From contig CAYQBG010000018.1 in assembly GCA_964415675.1 (NCBI GenBank), forward strand, positions 1 through 64,000: a DNA stretch of 64,000 bases, in the 5' to 3' direction. The notes under the pieces are model-generated. The model saw only the letters and a list, made by a program, of their open reading frames with translations, was not told where the DNA came from and searched no databases. The position numbers were made by a program, and so were the translations under genes. This document shows, in pieces, positions 8,861-16,745 of this stretch. How positions within the stretch are numbered: position 1 is the first letter of the stretch; the number at the start of each line of letters is the position of its first letter. This DNA comes from UBA5336 sp964415675 (GTDB taxonomy: Bacteria > Pseudomonadota > Alphaproteobacteria > Caulobacterales > Hyphomonadaceae).

Positions 8861-9685
8861 ATGAATCTGAAGAAGGCTCTGCTTGCAGGCGCAGCTTTTG
8901 CCGTGGCCGCAACAGCCCCGGCGCAGGCTTCGATCGTCGACAATCCGCACTTCAAGGTCCTTGGCCTTGTGATTGTGTGGGGCGCTGATGCGTCCGACAA
9001 TTCGCCGATCGTGTCCGATTTCGTGATCGACACTGGCACCGGCACGACTGCCGCTGCCTCTGGCGATGCCGACCTGATCTCCGATGATGTCCATACGGTC
9101 GTCACCGGCACACTGGACGCGACCCCGGATTCACTGGCCAATGGCACGATCCTGTCGGTCACCGACGCGACGAGCGGCGGCGTCTTCACCGATAATGGCA
9201 CAACCGGCCAGCTCGACGCCGCTGATGTCTTCACAGCGTTTGGCCTCGACGGCACGACCGATCTGGGCGCCGACGACGCGGAACTGGAATCCAGCTTCTA
9301 TGTCGCGTCAAATACGGCGTTCGCGATCGACGCCGAAGCGTCCGAGCTCACTGCCACCAATTTCGATCTCGCCGATGTCGGCTTCGAAATGTCTGTGACA
9401 CAGTCGGGCGATGATGGCCTGGCCTTCGGTTCGGCCGCGCAGCTTCCGCATTCGGGCGGGGCCACGGGTGGTGTGGCCGGCACGGTCACCACGCTGGATG
9501 ACCTGACTACGGCGGCAAATGTCTTTACCGGCGACCAGCGCACAGCGGCGAGCACCGGTTCGATCGCGCAGCAGTCGGTGCGTTTCGACGTGGTTTACAC
9601 GCTCGGTGGGACGGCCGGTTACGATCTGTCGATGGGCGCCGGCGAGATTGAAGCCGACGTGACCTATACGGTCTTCGTGCCCTGA
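8861..9685 (+). CDS. Secreted acidic beta-rich protein, pilin-like
   Basis: A 274-residue exported protein with a clear signal peptide (MNLKKALLAGAAFAVAATAP, cleavage after AQA). The mature part is rich in Asp, Thr, Gly and Ala, nearly free of Lys and without Cys. It alternates in strand-like segments and finishes with a strongly amphipathic strand ending VTYTVFVP, as seen in some fimbrial subunits. GGAG at 8851-8854 favours the ATG at 8861; the ATG at 8849 would add four residues. I do not recognise the family. It converges with the pnt operon and sits about 3 kb from an usher-like outer-membrane protein, which invites but does not prove a functional link. Confidence 0.7.
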   Translation: MNLKKALLAGAAFAVAATAPAQASIVDNPHFKVLGLVIVWGADASDNSPIVSDFVIDTGTGTTAAASGDADLISDDVHTVVTGTLDATPDSLANGTILSVTDATSGGVFTDNGTTGQLDAADVFTAFGLDGTTDLGADDAELESSFYVASNTAFAIDAEASELTATNFDLADVGFEMSVTQSGDDGLAFGSAAQLPHSGGATGGVAGTVTTLDDLTTAANVFTGDQRTAASTGSIAQQSVRFDVVYTLGGTAGYDLSMGAGEIEADVTYTVFVP

Positions 9686-9713
9686 TCGCACGCTGACAGA
9701 CCCGAAACAAAAG

Positions 9714-9747
9714 AATGGCCCGGCGCGAGAAATTGTGCCGGGCCATT
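9714..9747. terminator. Bidirectional rho-independent terminator
   Basis: The arms AATGGCCCGGC (9714-9724) and GCCGGGCCATT (9737-9747) form a perfect 11-bp stem with a 12-base loop between two convergent genes. On the minus strand the stem is followed by the T-rich ATTCTTTTGTTT, a good terminator for pntB. On the plus strand the tract ATTTGC is weaker but may serve the secreted-protein gene. Confidence 0.85.
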
Positions 9748-9779
9748 TGCATAGAATCCCAAAGACGCGGCGGGCGCGC

Positions 9780-11198
9780 TCAGAGTGACTTGACGATATC
9801 CTCGACGACTTTCTTGCCGTCGCCCAGTAGCATCATCGTATTCTCATTGAAGAACAGCTCGTTGGAAATGCCCGCATAACCCGAGCCCAGAGAGCGTTTC
9901 ACAAACAGGACCGTCTTCGCGCTGGCGACGTCAAGTACCGGCATCCCGTAAATCGGTGAGCTGGGATCGGATTTGGCCGCCGGGTTCGTCACATCATTGG
10001 CGCCGATCACGAAGGCTACATCGGCGGTCTTGAAGTCCGAATTGATATCTTCAAGCTCGAACACATCGTCATAGGACACCTGGGCTTCAGCCAGCAGGAC
10101 ATTCATATGCCCCGGCATCCGACCGGCGACAGGATGGATGGCGAATTTCACCTCGACGCCTTCCTCCTTCAGGAATTCGGTCATTTCCTTGATCGCATGC
10201 TGGGCCTGCGCGACAGCCATGCCATAGCCGGGCACAATGATAACCTTGGACGCGTTCTTCATGATAAACGCCGCATCTGTCGCTGCGCCGCGCTTGACGG
10301 GTCGCTCTTCGCCGTCTCCGGCTGCGTTGGCAGCTGATTCTTCAGCGCCGAAACCGCCAAGCAGGACGTTCGCGAAGGAGCGGTTCATCCCCTTGCACAT
10401 GATATAGGACAAGATCGCCCCGGATGAGCCGACAAGTGATCCGGTGATGATCAGGCCAAGATTGGAGAGCGTGAATCCCAGCGCGGCGGCGGCCCAGCCT
10501 GAATAGGAGTTGAGCACCGAAATCACCACGGGCATGTCCGCGCCGCCAATCGGGATGATCAGTGTCACGCCAAGGATGAGGGCGAGAATGACGACCGTCC
10601 AGAAGGCATATTCGAGATTGCCATGACTCATCGCCAGAACGACGATCATGGCAATCACACCGCCAAGCAGCGCGATGTTCAGAACATGGCGCGCCGGCAA
10701 GAGAATGGGCTTGCCCGAGATGTTTCCGTTCAGCTTGGCAAACGCAATTACAGAGCCTGAAACCGTGACCGCCCCCAAAAGGGCCGAGACGCATAGCTCC
10801 ACCGCTGAACGCGAACTGACATGCAAGTCGGCGCTGGCGGCAGCCAGGCCAAAACTCTCCGGCGAATAATAGGCAGCTGCGGCCACCAGAAGGGACGCTC
10901 CGCCGCCCAGCGCGTTGAAAGCGCCGACCAGTTGCGGCATGTCCGTCATCGGGGCCCGCGAGGCGAGAAGCGCGCCAACCCCGCCGCCTGCCCCAAGGGC
11001 TGCCGCGATCAGCCCAATCGTGACCGGCTCGAGCTTGGGTGCGATGATCGCGACCGTCGTCGCCATGGCAAGCGCCATGCCCAGCATACCGAGGAGATTG
11101 CCGGTTCTCGCGGATTCCGGATGAGACAGACCACGGATCGACAGGATGAACAGGACCGCAGATGCGGCATAGGAAAGAGCGGCGAGATCTGCGGTCAT
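9780..11198 (-). CDS. pntB: NAD(P) transhydrogenase subunit beta
   Basis: A 472-residue inner-membrane protein: about nine hydrophobic segments in residues 1-285, then a soluble NADP(H)-binding domain III (about 310-472) with IVPGYGMAVAQAQ and the late VIGANDVTNPAAK and KRSLGSGYAG segments. It forms the proton channel with PntAB and couples proton import to hydride transfer from NADH to NADP+. Its start overlaps the pntAB stop (ATGA), and it is the last gene of the pntAA-pntAB-pntB operon, ending at a strong hairpin terminator. The three-polypeptide layout is the Rhodospirillum-type arrangement. Confidence 0.97.
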   Translation of the reverse strand: MTADLAALSYAASAVLFILSIRGLSHPESARTGNLLGMLGMALAMATTVAIIAPKLEPVTIGLIAAALGAGGGVGALLASRAPMTDMPQLVGAFNALGGGASLLVAAAAYYSPESFGLAAASADLHVSSRSAVELCVSALLGAVTVSGSVIAFAKLNGNISGKPILLPARHVLNIALLGGVIAMIVVLAMSHGNLEYAFWTVVILALILGVTLIIPIGGADMPVVISVLNSYSGWAAAALGFTLSNLGLIITGSLVGSSGAILSYIMCKGMNRSFANVLLGGFGAEESAANAAGDGEERPVKRGAATDAAFIMKNASKVIIVPGYGMAVAQAQHAIKEMTEFLKEEGVEVKFAIHPVAGRMPGHMNVLLAEAQVSYDDVFELEDINSDFKTADVAFVIGANDVTNPAAKSDPSSPIYGMPVLDVASAKTVLFVKRSLGSGYAGISNELFFNENTMMLLGDGKKVVEDIVKSL

Positions 11199-11575
11199 GA
11201 TTTCTTCCTGTACATTGCCAGCATGCGCCGTGTGACGAGGAAGCCGCCAAAGATATTGATGGATGCGAAGAAGACGGCCGTGGCCCCGAGCCCCCGCGCC
11301 GTCCAGGTTTCGCGCGTCGCTTCGCCATCAACGGCAACGGCCGTCGCCGCGATTATCGCAGCCACCACAACGATGGCGGAGATCGCATTCGTCACGGACA
11401 TCAGCGGTGTGTGCAGTGCCGGTGTCACCGACCAGACAACATAATAGCCGACAAAGACGGCGAGGACGAAAATCACGACCAGAAAGACTGTAGCGCTTGC
11501 CACAGCGCCGGTCGTTGCAGCCGCGGCCGGTAGCGCAATCAGACCTGCCAGGAGTGAAACTATGAGTGCTTTCAT
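11195..11575 (-). CDS. pntAB: NAD(P) transhydrogenase subunit alpha, membrane part
   Basis: A 126-residue membrane protein equivalent to the C-terminal membrane part of E. coli PntA. An N-terminal hydrophobic segment is followed by three further segments. The conserved GYYVVWSVTPALHTPLMSVT motif (split across residues 43-62) is characteristic of this subunit and lines the proton pathway with PntB. It overlaps pntAA upstream and pntB downstream by four bases each, so the three subunits are translationally coupled. Confidence 0.95.
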   Translation of the reverse strand: MKALIVSLLAGLIALPAAAATTGAVASATVFLVVIFVLAVFVGYYVVWSVTPALHTPLMSVTNAISAIVVVAAIIAATAVAVDGEATRETWTARGLGATAVFFASINIFGGFLVTRRMLAMYRKKS

Positions 11576-12699
11576 GAGCTCAGCCTTTCATTCACGGTCT
11601 CCCCGTCCCGGGTCAGCAGCATGGCCGCCACGATTTCGTCATCCGTGTCGAAACTGAGAGAGCCGTCCTCGCTGGTGATCAGCGGAAGAAAATTGTGGAT
11701 ATTGCGGGCATAGAGCGACGAGGCATCGGTTGCGACCTTTGCCGGCAAATTCGTGAAGCCCGCGACCATGACGCCGGCATGCTCGACAATCTCATCGGGC
11801 TTTGACAAGGGGCAGTTGCCGCCCTGTGACACGGCCATATCGATGATGACCGAACCAGGATGCATCGTCTCGACCATCTCCTTCGAGATCAGCACGGGCG
11901 CCGGCCGGCCGGGGATGAGCGCGGTTGTGATCACAATATCCTGTTTCGCAATGTGCGAGGCGGTCAGCTCAGCCTGCCTTGCCTTGTATTCGTCAGACAT
12001 TTCCCTGGCGTAGCCGCCGGCGGTTTCCGCCGCCTCGAACTCTTCATCTTCGACGGCGATGAATTTCGCACCAAGGGACTCCACCTGTTCCTTCGCGGCC
12101 GGGCGTACATCTGTGGCGGTCACCACGGCACCGAGGCGTCTTGCCGTTGCGATAGCCTGGAGGCCGGCCACCCCGGCGCCCATGATGAACACTTTAGCCG
12201 GAGAAACCGTACCGGCCGCGGTCATCATCATCGGCATGGCGCGGCCATACAAGTGTGCGCCTTCGAGCGCCGCGCGATACCCGGCGAGGTTGGACTGGGA
12301 CGACAGCGCGTCGATGCTTTGGGCGCGGGTGATCCGCGGGGCCCATTCCAGCGACAAGGTGGTCAGTTTCTTCTTGTTAAAGTCGCTAAGCGCCTCAGCG
12401 GCGTTGAACGGATCGAGAAGACCAATCAGCGTCGTGCCATCGGGCAGGCTTGCAATCATGTCGGCCTCAGGACGTTGGACGCACAAGACGATATCCCCGC
12501 CTTCACATGCAGCCTTCGCCGTTTCGGCGACCGTGGCGCCCTTGTCGATATAGGCTGAGTCCGTGAATCCTGCCGCCAATCCGGCGCCGGATTGAACACA
12601 GACCTCGTGGCCTTCGCTCTTGTATCTGGTCACTGTTTCGGGAACTGCGGCAACCCGCGCTTCTCCCGAATGTGACTCCTTGAGAACACAGATTTTCAT
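11572..12699 (-). CDS. pntAA: NAD(P) transhydrogenase subunit alpha, NAD-binding part
   Basis: A 375-residue soluble domain I subunit that binds NAD(H). It starts with the alanine-dehydrogenase-like MKICVLKESHSGEARVA and has a Rossmann motif FIMGAGVAGLQAIATA near residue 170, followed by VTATDVRPA. The dinucleotide-domain element DIVITTALIPGRPAP is also present. With PntAB and PntB it forms the proton-translocating transhydrogenase supplying NADPH. The start codon is 71 bases from the next gene upstream, which is on the same strand, so a promoter may lie there or the operon may be read through. Confidence 0.96.
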   Translation of the reverse strand: MKICVLKESHSGEARVAAVPETVTRYKSEGHEVCVQSGAGLAAGFTDSAYIDKGATVAETAKAACEGGDIVLCVQRPEADMIASLPDGTTLIGLLDPFNAAEALSDFNKKKLTTLSLEWAPRITRAQSIDALSSQSNLAGYRAALEGAHLYGRAMPMMMTAAGTVSPAKVFIMGAGVAGLQAIATARRLGAVVTATDVRPAAKEQVESLGAKFIAVEDEEFEAAETAGGYAREMSDEYKARQAELTASHIAKQDIVITTALIPGRPAPVLISKEMVETMHPGSVIIDMAVSQGGNCPLSKPDEIVEHAGVMVAGFTNLPAKVATDASSLYARNIHNFLPLITSEDGSLSFDTDDEIVAAMLLTRDGETVNERLSS

Positions 12700-12770
12700 A
12701 ATGCCAGTTACTGCGAAAGAATTCTGACATGCGCAATGGCAAAATTCGACTTTCGTAGAATGTTTTGCCT

Positions 12771-15700
12771 TTACGCAACGAATTCCACAGATGCGCCATC
12801 AGGGTGTTTTGCATCACTGGCCGGCGGCTGACTATCCATTGGAAAAGGCAGATGCTTGACTCTGAAAAGTTCTTCCTCGGTCAGTTCAATCACGTGGCTG
12901 TGCGTTGTGCCGCCATGGTGAACGGTCAGGCGGTAGCGTCCCGGGGAAAGTCCATCAAACGCATACTGACCGAAACTTGCGGCAGCCTGTTCGAGCTTGT
13001 CGTGTTTGGGGTGATCAAGCGATTGCAGCTCGATCCATGCACCTTCAAGACGGGTTTCGCCCGGATCAGGGCTGGCATCGTCATCGCTGTCCATGAAGAC
13101 TGTGCCGCGAATTTGTCCGCTGGCAATGACCGGGATATCCAGCTGCGTGATACGCCCTTCGCCGATCGTCGCCCGCAGCGCCGCATCCTCACGCACAAGC
13201 AGGCCAAGCGGCAGCGATCGCCGGTCAACCCAGAGCGAGAACAGCCCTGTCTTCATGTTCTGTATGGTGTAGAACCCGTTCGGATCGACTTGCAGGCTCA
13301 GCCGCGTATTTCTCACGCCAACCCGCACACCGGGAATTCCCGATTCATCCGGCTGGCGGATCCCGTCGCGGTTCCGGTCGAGAAAGACCCGGCCCTTGAG
13401 CACGCCGCGACCGTCCAGGGGAAGGTTATGCTTGCGAGGCGGATTGAAGACGAGACTTCCACGCAGGCCTGCTGCCAGGCTGCGGCTGTCGCGGAAATTA
13501 TCGAAATAGGCCGCTTCCAGCCGAACATTGCGGGTCACGGCATAATGAGCATTCACAGATCCGAAGAAATCGGTACGGGCACGCTCAGGATCGATCGATT
13601 GCAGCGCTGAGACCTGGGCCCGCAAGCCGAGTCTGTCACCGAGCGTCTCGCCGCTGTCGACTGAGGCAACGCCGCCGAAACGGGCGAACTGGCCCGTGTC
13701 GTCGGCGATCATTGTCGCAGATGGCGCCAGCGTGACCGATGCACCCCGACCGACCGGGCGGCGAAACGGACGACCGTTCACCGTTGCAACGAAGCGCTGC
13801 TGGTCCCTTTCTCTGCCGTGTGTGGAATTGAAAGTGGCCTGGACCTGTCCCCAGTCGAAGCGCTGATGAGCGCGCAGATTGACGACGCTGAGCGCATTAT
13901 CGCCGGACGGGGCCGAACTCGTCGAATGCCCGAAATCGAGGGACACATCCGCGCCATTTTCGCCAAGTCGTCCGCTGGCCGATAGCGATACACCATTCGA
14001 CGTGGCGTCTCCCGTCTGCGAGACGAGGGTCCGCGCGCCGGCAGCGGGGTTGTGAAAAAAGCCCCAGGCCTCGCGGCCGCGCCAGTCCACTGAGAGATGA
14101 GCGCGGGTCCGGCTGATTCCGGCCGAGAATGCCTCGCGCGTGACCGCTTCGGCTGCGTTGACAGGTTCAAGCGCTATAGGTGCAGAGTTCAACGTGGCTG
14201 ATGTCTCGCCTGTCTCCTCATCAACTGCCATACGTCGCTGGGAAAACCGCGCGCCTTCATGGCTGAATGAGGCGCGAAGACTGGACAACTGAGAGAGACG
14301 ATAATGCGCGTCGACCTGGCCACGCAGATCGGCGCCGTTTTCGAACACGCCCAGATCGGCGCTCGCAAAGACGCCGGCCAGCCCCGCTTCCAGCGGCTGC
14401 CCGGATTCGGAGATGATTTCCTGTTTCATGCTCGCCACGATGCGCCCGGACTCGCGATTGTGACCGCTGCTGACGGCAAGCCCGATTTCGCGCCGTTTTT
14501 CGGGATTGATATGTCGCACACCGATCGCTCCCCCGTCGAAATCCGGTCGCGACACACGCTCATTGACCTTGGTCGATCCTGCCAGCGGCACGCCGGCCGC
14601 AATTGCCAGGATCGTGTTATTCTTTGTGCGCTTGCGCCAGGTCACACCGCGTATCCTTGACACGTTCACGCCGGTCAATTCGCCAAGCCGCGGCGTGGCA
14701 TCGCCAAGACTGCCCTGCCAGCCTTTCAGAGACTCGATATCGACAGACATCCAGCGCGGCTGGAGCTCTTCGGGCGAATGCAAGCCGCCCAGAGTTTCAT
14801 AGCGGGTGACCGAGGTGAAACCGCGCAGGCGGGCATGCAGCGCGGCAGTGTTCGTTCCGCGATTGCCCAGAGCGAAGTCCAGCCGTTCTGGCATCAATGG
14901 AGTATGCGACGCCTCGTCCGTCACCCGCTCACCCGGCAGCGCGCCCGTAGAAAGACGGTCATCAAGTCGGACATCGATCCTGTCCGATCCAGGCTCCAGC
15001 ACCACATGTGTACCGGTCAGGGTTTCAACGGCCGAGAAGGGCAGGAGGAGGGTTGAGGACTCGGCATAGCTGATATTCGGCGTGACACCGCGCGGCTCTC
15101 CATTGACCGAGACGAGGCCGGTGGCAAGATCGAGCTTGAACACGGCAGAATCCTGGACCCGTGTGACAGTCACGGTGCCGGCGTCCATGTCCTCGTGAAC
15201 TTCGTGGCCGAGCGCTTCAGCGACCGGGCGCAGTGGGACCAGCAATATGGAGCCCACCGTGCGCGGCTCCTGATCCAGAAAGCCGAGTCTTTCACCTTCC
15301 ACAAAGAGGTCGAGGTCGAACTGAGGACGCAGCCGGTCATCCAGTGTCAGAATGAGGCGTCCATTCTCACTCTCGCCGATATGGCAGCCGGTCAGGACTG
15401 AAATCGCATTCGCCTCCAGCCATGTGTCGGGCTTATCGCGCCTCGTCCATTCCGGCAGCTTGCCCAGCACCGCCTTGCCGGAGCGCACCTTGCCATCGGA
15501 AAAATCGATGCTCATCCGCGCGCCGTCCTGATAGCGGCGGATGACCAGCAGGGTTTCCTGTGTGGAAATATCCCCCTTCAGAGCCTCTATGAGCGGGCGG
15601 GCGTCGATCAGCGTGCGACCCGCAGCGTCAACCTTCTGGCGGGTGGCGACGTCTGCGCCTTCAACCATGACCGTGACATGCATGACCGAGCCCTCTTCGC

Positions 15701-15818
15701 TGGGCGCAGCGGCGACGACGCTCTCGCCCGCCTGCGAATGAGCCGGAGCAGTAAGCGGGCCGGAAATGGCCAGCCAGGCAGCTGAAACAGCCACCGCATA
15801 TGCGAGCTTGCGGATCAT
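12771..15818 (-). CDS. Usher-like outer-membrane protein with stalk and SdrD-B-like domains
   Basis: A 1015-residue exported protein. A signal peptide occupies about residues 1-30. Residues 45-290 contain two copies resembling copper-amine-oxidase N-terminal stalk domains (LLVPLRPVAEALGHEV; LLLPFSAVETLTGTHV). Residues about 310-800 alternate in strand-like blocks with little hydrophobic bulk, as expected of an outer-membrane beta-barrel. Residues 805-900 and 901-985 are two SdrD-B-like repeats (VFLDRNRDGIRQPDESG; VFMDSDDDASPDPGETR) with Asp-rich, calcium-binding-like starts. The order periplasmic domain, barrel, extracellular or plug-like beta domains recalls alternative chaperone-usher ushers, but no chaperone or pilin lies next to it. 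The only coupled gene is the small secreted protein upstream. Function is inferred, not established. Confidence 0.7.
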   Translation of the reverse strand: MIRKLAYAVAVSAAWLAISGPLTAPAHSQAGESVVAAAPSEEGSVMHVTVMVEGADVATRQKVDAAGRTLIDARPLIEALKGDISTQETLLVIRRYQDGARMSIDFSDGKVRSGKAVLGKLPEWTRRDKPDTWLEANAISVLTGCHIGESENGRLILTLDDRLRPQFDLDLFVEGERLGFLDQEPRTVGSILLVPLRPVAEALGHEVHEDMDAGTVTVTRVQDSAVFKLDLATGLVSVNGEPRGVTPNISYAESSTLLLPFSAVETLTGTHVVLEPGSDRIDVRLDDRLSTGALPGERVTDEASHTPLMPERLDFALGNRGTNTAALHARLRGFTSVTRYETLGGLHSPEELQPRWMSVDIESLKGWQGSLGDATPRLGELTGVNVSRIRGVTWRKRTKNNTILAIAAGVPLAGSTKVNERVSRPDFDGGAIGVRHINPEKRREIGLAVSSGHNRESGRIVASMKQEIISESGQPLEAGLAGVFASADLGVFENGADLRGQVDAHYRLSQLSSLRASFSHEGARFSQRRMAVDEETGETSATLNSAPIALEPVNAAEAVTREAFSAGISRTRAHLSVDWRGREAWGFFHNPAAGARTLVSQTGDATSNGVSLSASGRLGENGADVSLDFGHSTSSAPSGDNALSVVNLRAHQRFDWGQVQATFNSTHGRERDQQRFVATVNGRPFRRPVGRGASVTLAPSATMIADDTGQFARFGGVASVDSGETLGDRLGLRAQVSALQSIDPERARTDFFGSVNAHYAVTRNVRLEAAYFDNFRDSRSLAAGLRGSLVFNPPRKHNLPLDGRGVLKGRVFLDRNRDGIRQPDESGIPGVRVGVRNTRLSLQVDPNGFYTIQNMKTGLFSLWVDRRSLPLGLLVREDAALRATIGEGRITQLDIPVIASGQIRGTVFMDSDDDASPDPGETRLEGAWIELQSLDHPKHDKLEQAAASFGQYAFDGLSPGRYRLTVHHGGTTHSHVIELTEEELFRVKHLPFPMDSQPPASDAKHPDGASVEFVA

Positions 15819-15859
15819 CTGACAGCAATCGCCCCGAACTCAGGTTCGGGACGGGCGCC

Positions 15860-16285
15860 TCAGTCTGCGCAGCCAGGAATGTCCGCGAAGCGACGGCAGG
15901 CGCCTGTCGCACAATGCAGAAGGACCACATCCCGGAATATCTGCTCGCCGCCACGATCCGGATTGATAACGGAGATTCCCGGGGCATCTGGCGAGATGTC
16001 GAGCCGGAAGGTCTGGTCGAGCTTCGCGGTCATCCGTCCAACCGAGACAAATTCGCTGGTCCGGGAGACCCATTGCGCGCCGTCCCGTTTGGCCGGTGCC
16101 AGCTGTTTCAGGCACTGACCGGTCATCCAGATCTCGCCGGTCGCCTCATTGAGCAGGAAACCATCCTCCTGGCCCGGCAGGCCGATCCACAGATCGGCAT
16201 TGGCCGGCTCAGCCTGCCCACTCAGCAGGCTCAGGCTGGCAAGTATTGCTGCGCATCCTGTAACGTGTTCTTTCACCACTATCAT
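15860..16285 (-). CDS. Small secreted protein of unknown family
   Basis: A 141-residue protein with a convincing signal peptide (MIVVKEHVTGCAAILASLS, cleavage after ANA near residue 30). The mature part is beta-rich, has a WIGLPGQEDGFLLNEATGE opening and carries four cysteines, three of them near the C-terminus (LHCATGACRRF...PGC). I do not recognise the family. The open frame reaches 16384, but the 16285 ATG gives a normal signal peptide. It ends 41 bases before the usher-like gene on the same strand, so the two are probably one operon and this protein may be a periplasmic or surface partner of the barrel. Confidence 0.6.
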   Translation of the reverse strand: MIVVKEHVTGCAAILASLSLLSGQAEPANADLWIGLPGQEDGFLLNEATGEIWMTGQCLKQLAPAKRDGAQWVSRTSEFVSVGRMTAKLDQTFRLDISPDAPGISVINPDRGGEQIFRDVVLLHCATGACRRFADIPGCAD

Positions 16286-16745
16286 CCATTTTTTCTTTTT
16301 TGTTTGAATGCAGACTAGCTTGTCTTGGTTAACACCGGTTTTAGAGCACTGCATTTTCCCGTCAGACATTGGGGGCGCCGCCACTCAGGGCTTCTGTTGC
16401 GTGGGTCGCATCTGCGCATAAATAGGCGGACAAAGAATCTTGTTTTCAAACATAAAAATGGGCACCAAAGATATGTTTCAGGTTCAGACAAGTTTTCATG
16501 CCGACCGCCGGTGAGGCACGAGCGCAGTTCGACACTTTGACCGGGCGGGCGGCCTTTTCGGTTGTTGGTTCCGTCTCCAGAGGGCTGCGACGGATTAAAG
16601 ACGAATTACAGAGTTCGGCCCGGTTCATTTATATTCGTGCTTTCTTTTGAATTTCATCGACGCCTGAAGTGTCCCCTTTAGCTTCGTTTGCTACGCATCT
16701 TGTCGATTATGCGAGTTTTCGCACAGACTGCGTAGGAGGCGGCGC
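16286..16745. other. 460-bp non-coding divergent promoter region
   Basis: The longest gap in the window, between the small secreted protein (minus) and the GGDEF-EAL gene (plus). It is visibly more AT-rich than the flanking genes. It holds a TTAA-N7-TTTA element at 16329-16343 and a small hairpin, TGCGA-GTTT-TCGCA, at about 16708-16721, shortly before the AGGAGG ribosome-binding site. No convincing open frame, tRNA or known riboswitch is seen. It presumably carries both divergent promoters. Confidence 0.5.
16329..16343. promoter_or_regulatory. Possible CtrA-type site (one mismatch)
   Basis: TTAA, seven bases, then TTTA matches seven of eight positions of the alphaproteobacterial CtrA motif TTAA-N7-TTAA. 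It lies in the divergent intergenic region before a c-di-GMP enzyme, a plausible CtrA target class, but a single near-match is weak evidence. Confidence 0.25.

Noticed and set aside
10342..11337. Alternative-frame 331-codon open frame overlapping pntB and pntAB
   Set aside because: It is an Arg/Ser/Gly-rich frame shadow; pntB and pntAB are unambiguous in their own frames.
16446..16628. 60-codon minus-strand open frame in the 460-bp gap
   Set aside because: No ribosome-binding site, atypical codon choice and no recognisable motif; more likely promoter sequence.
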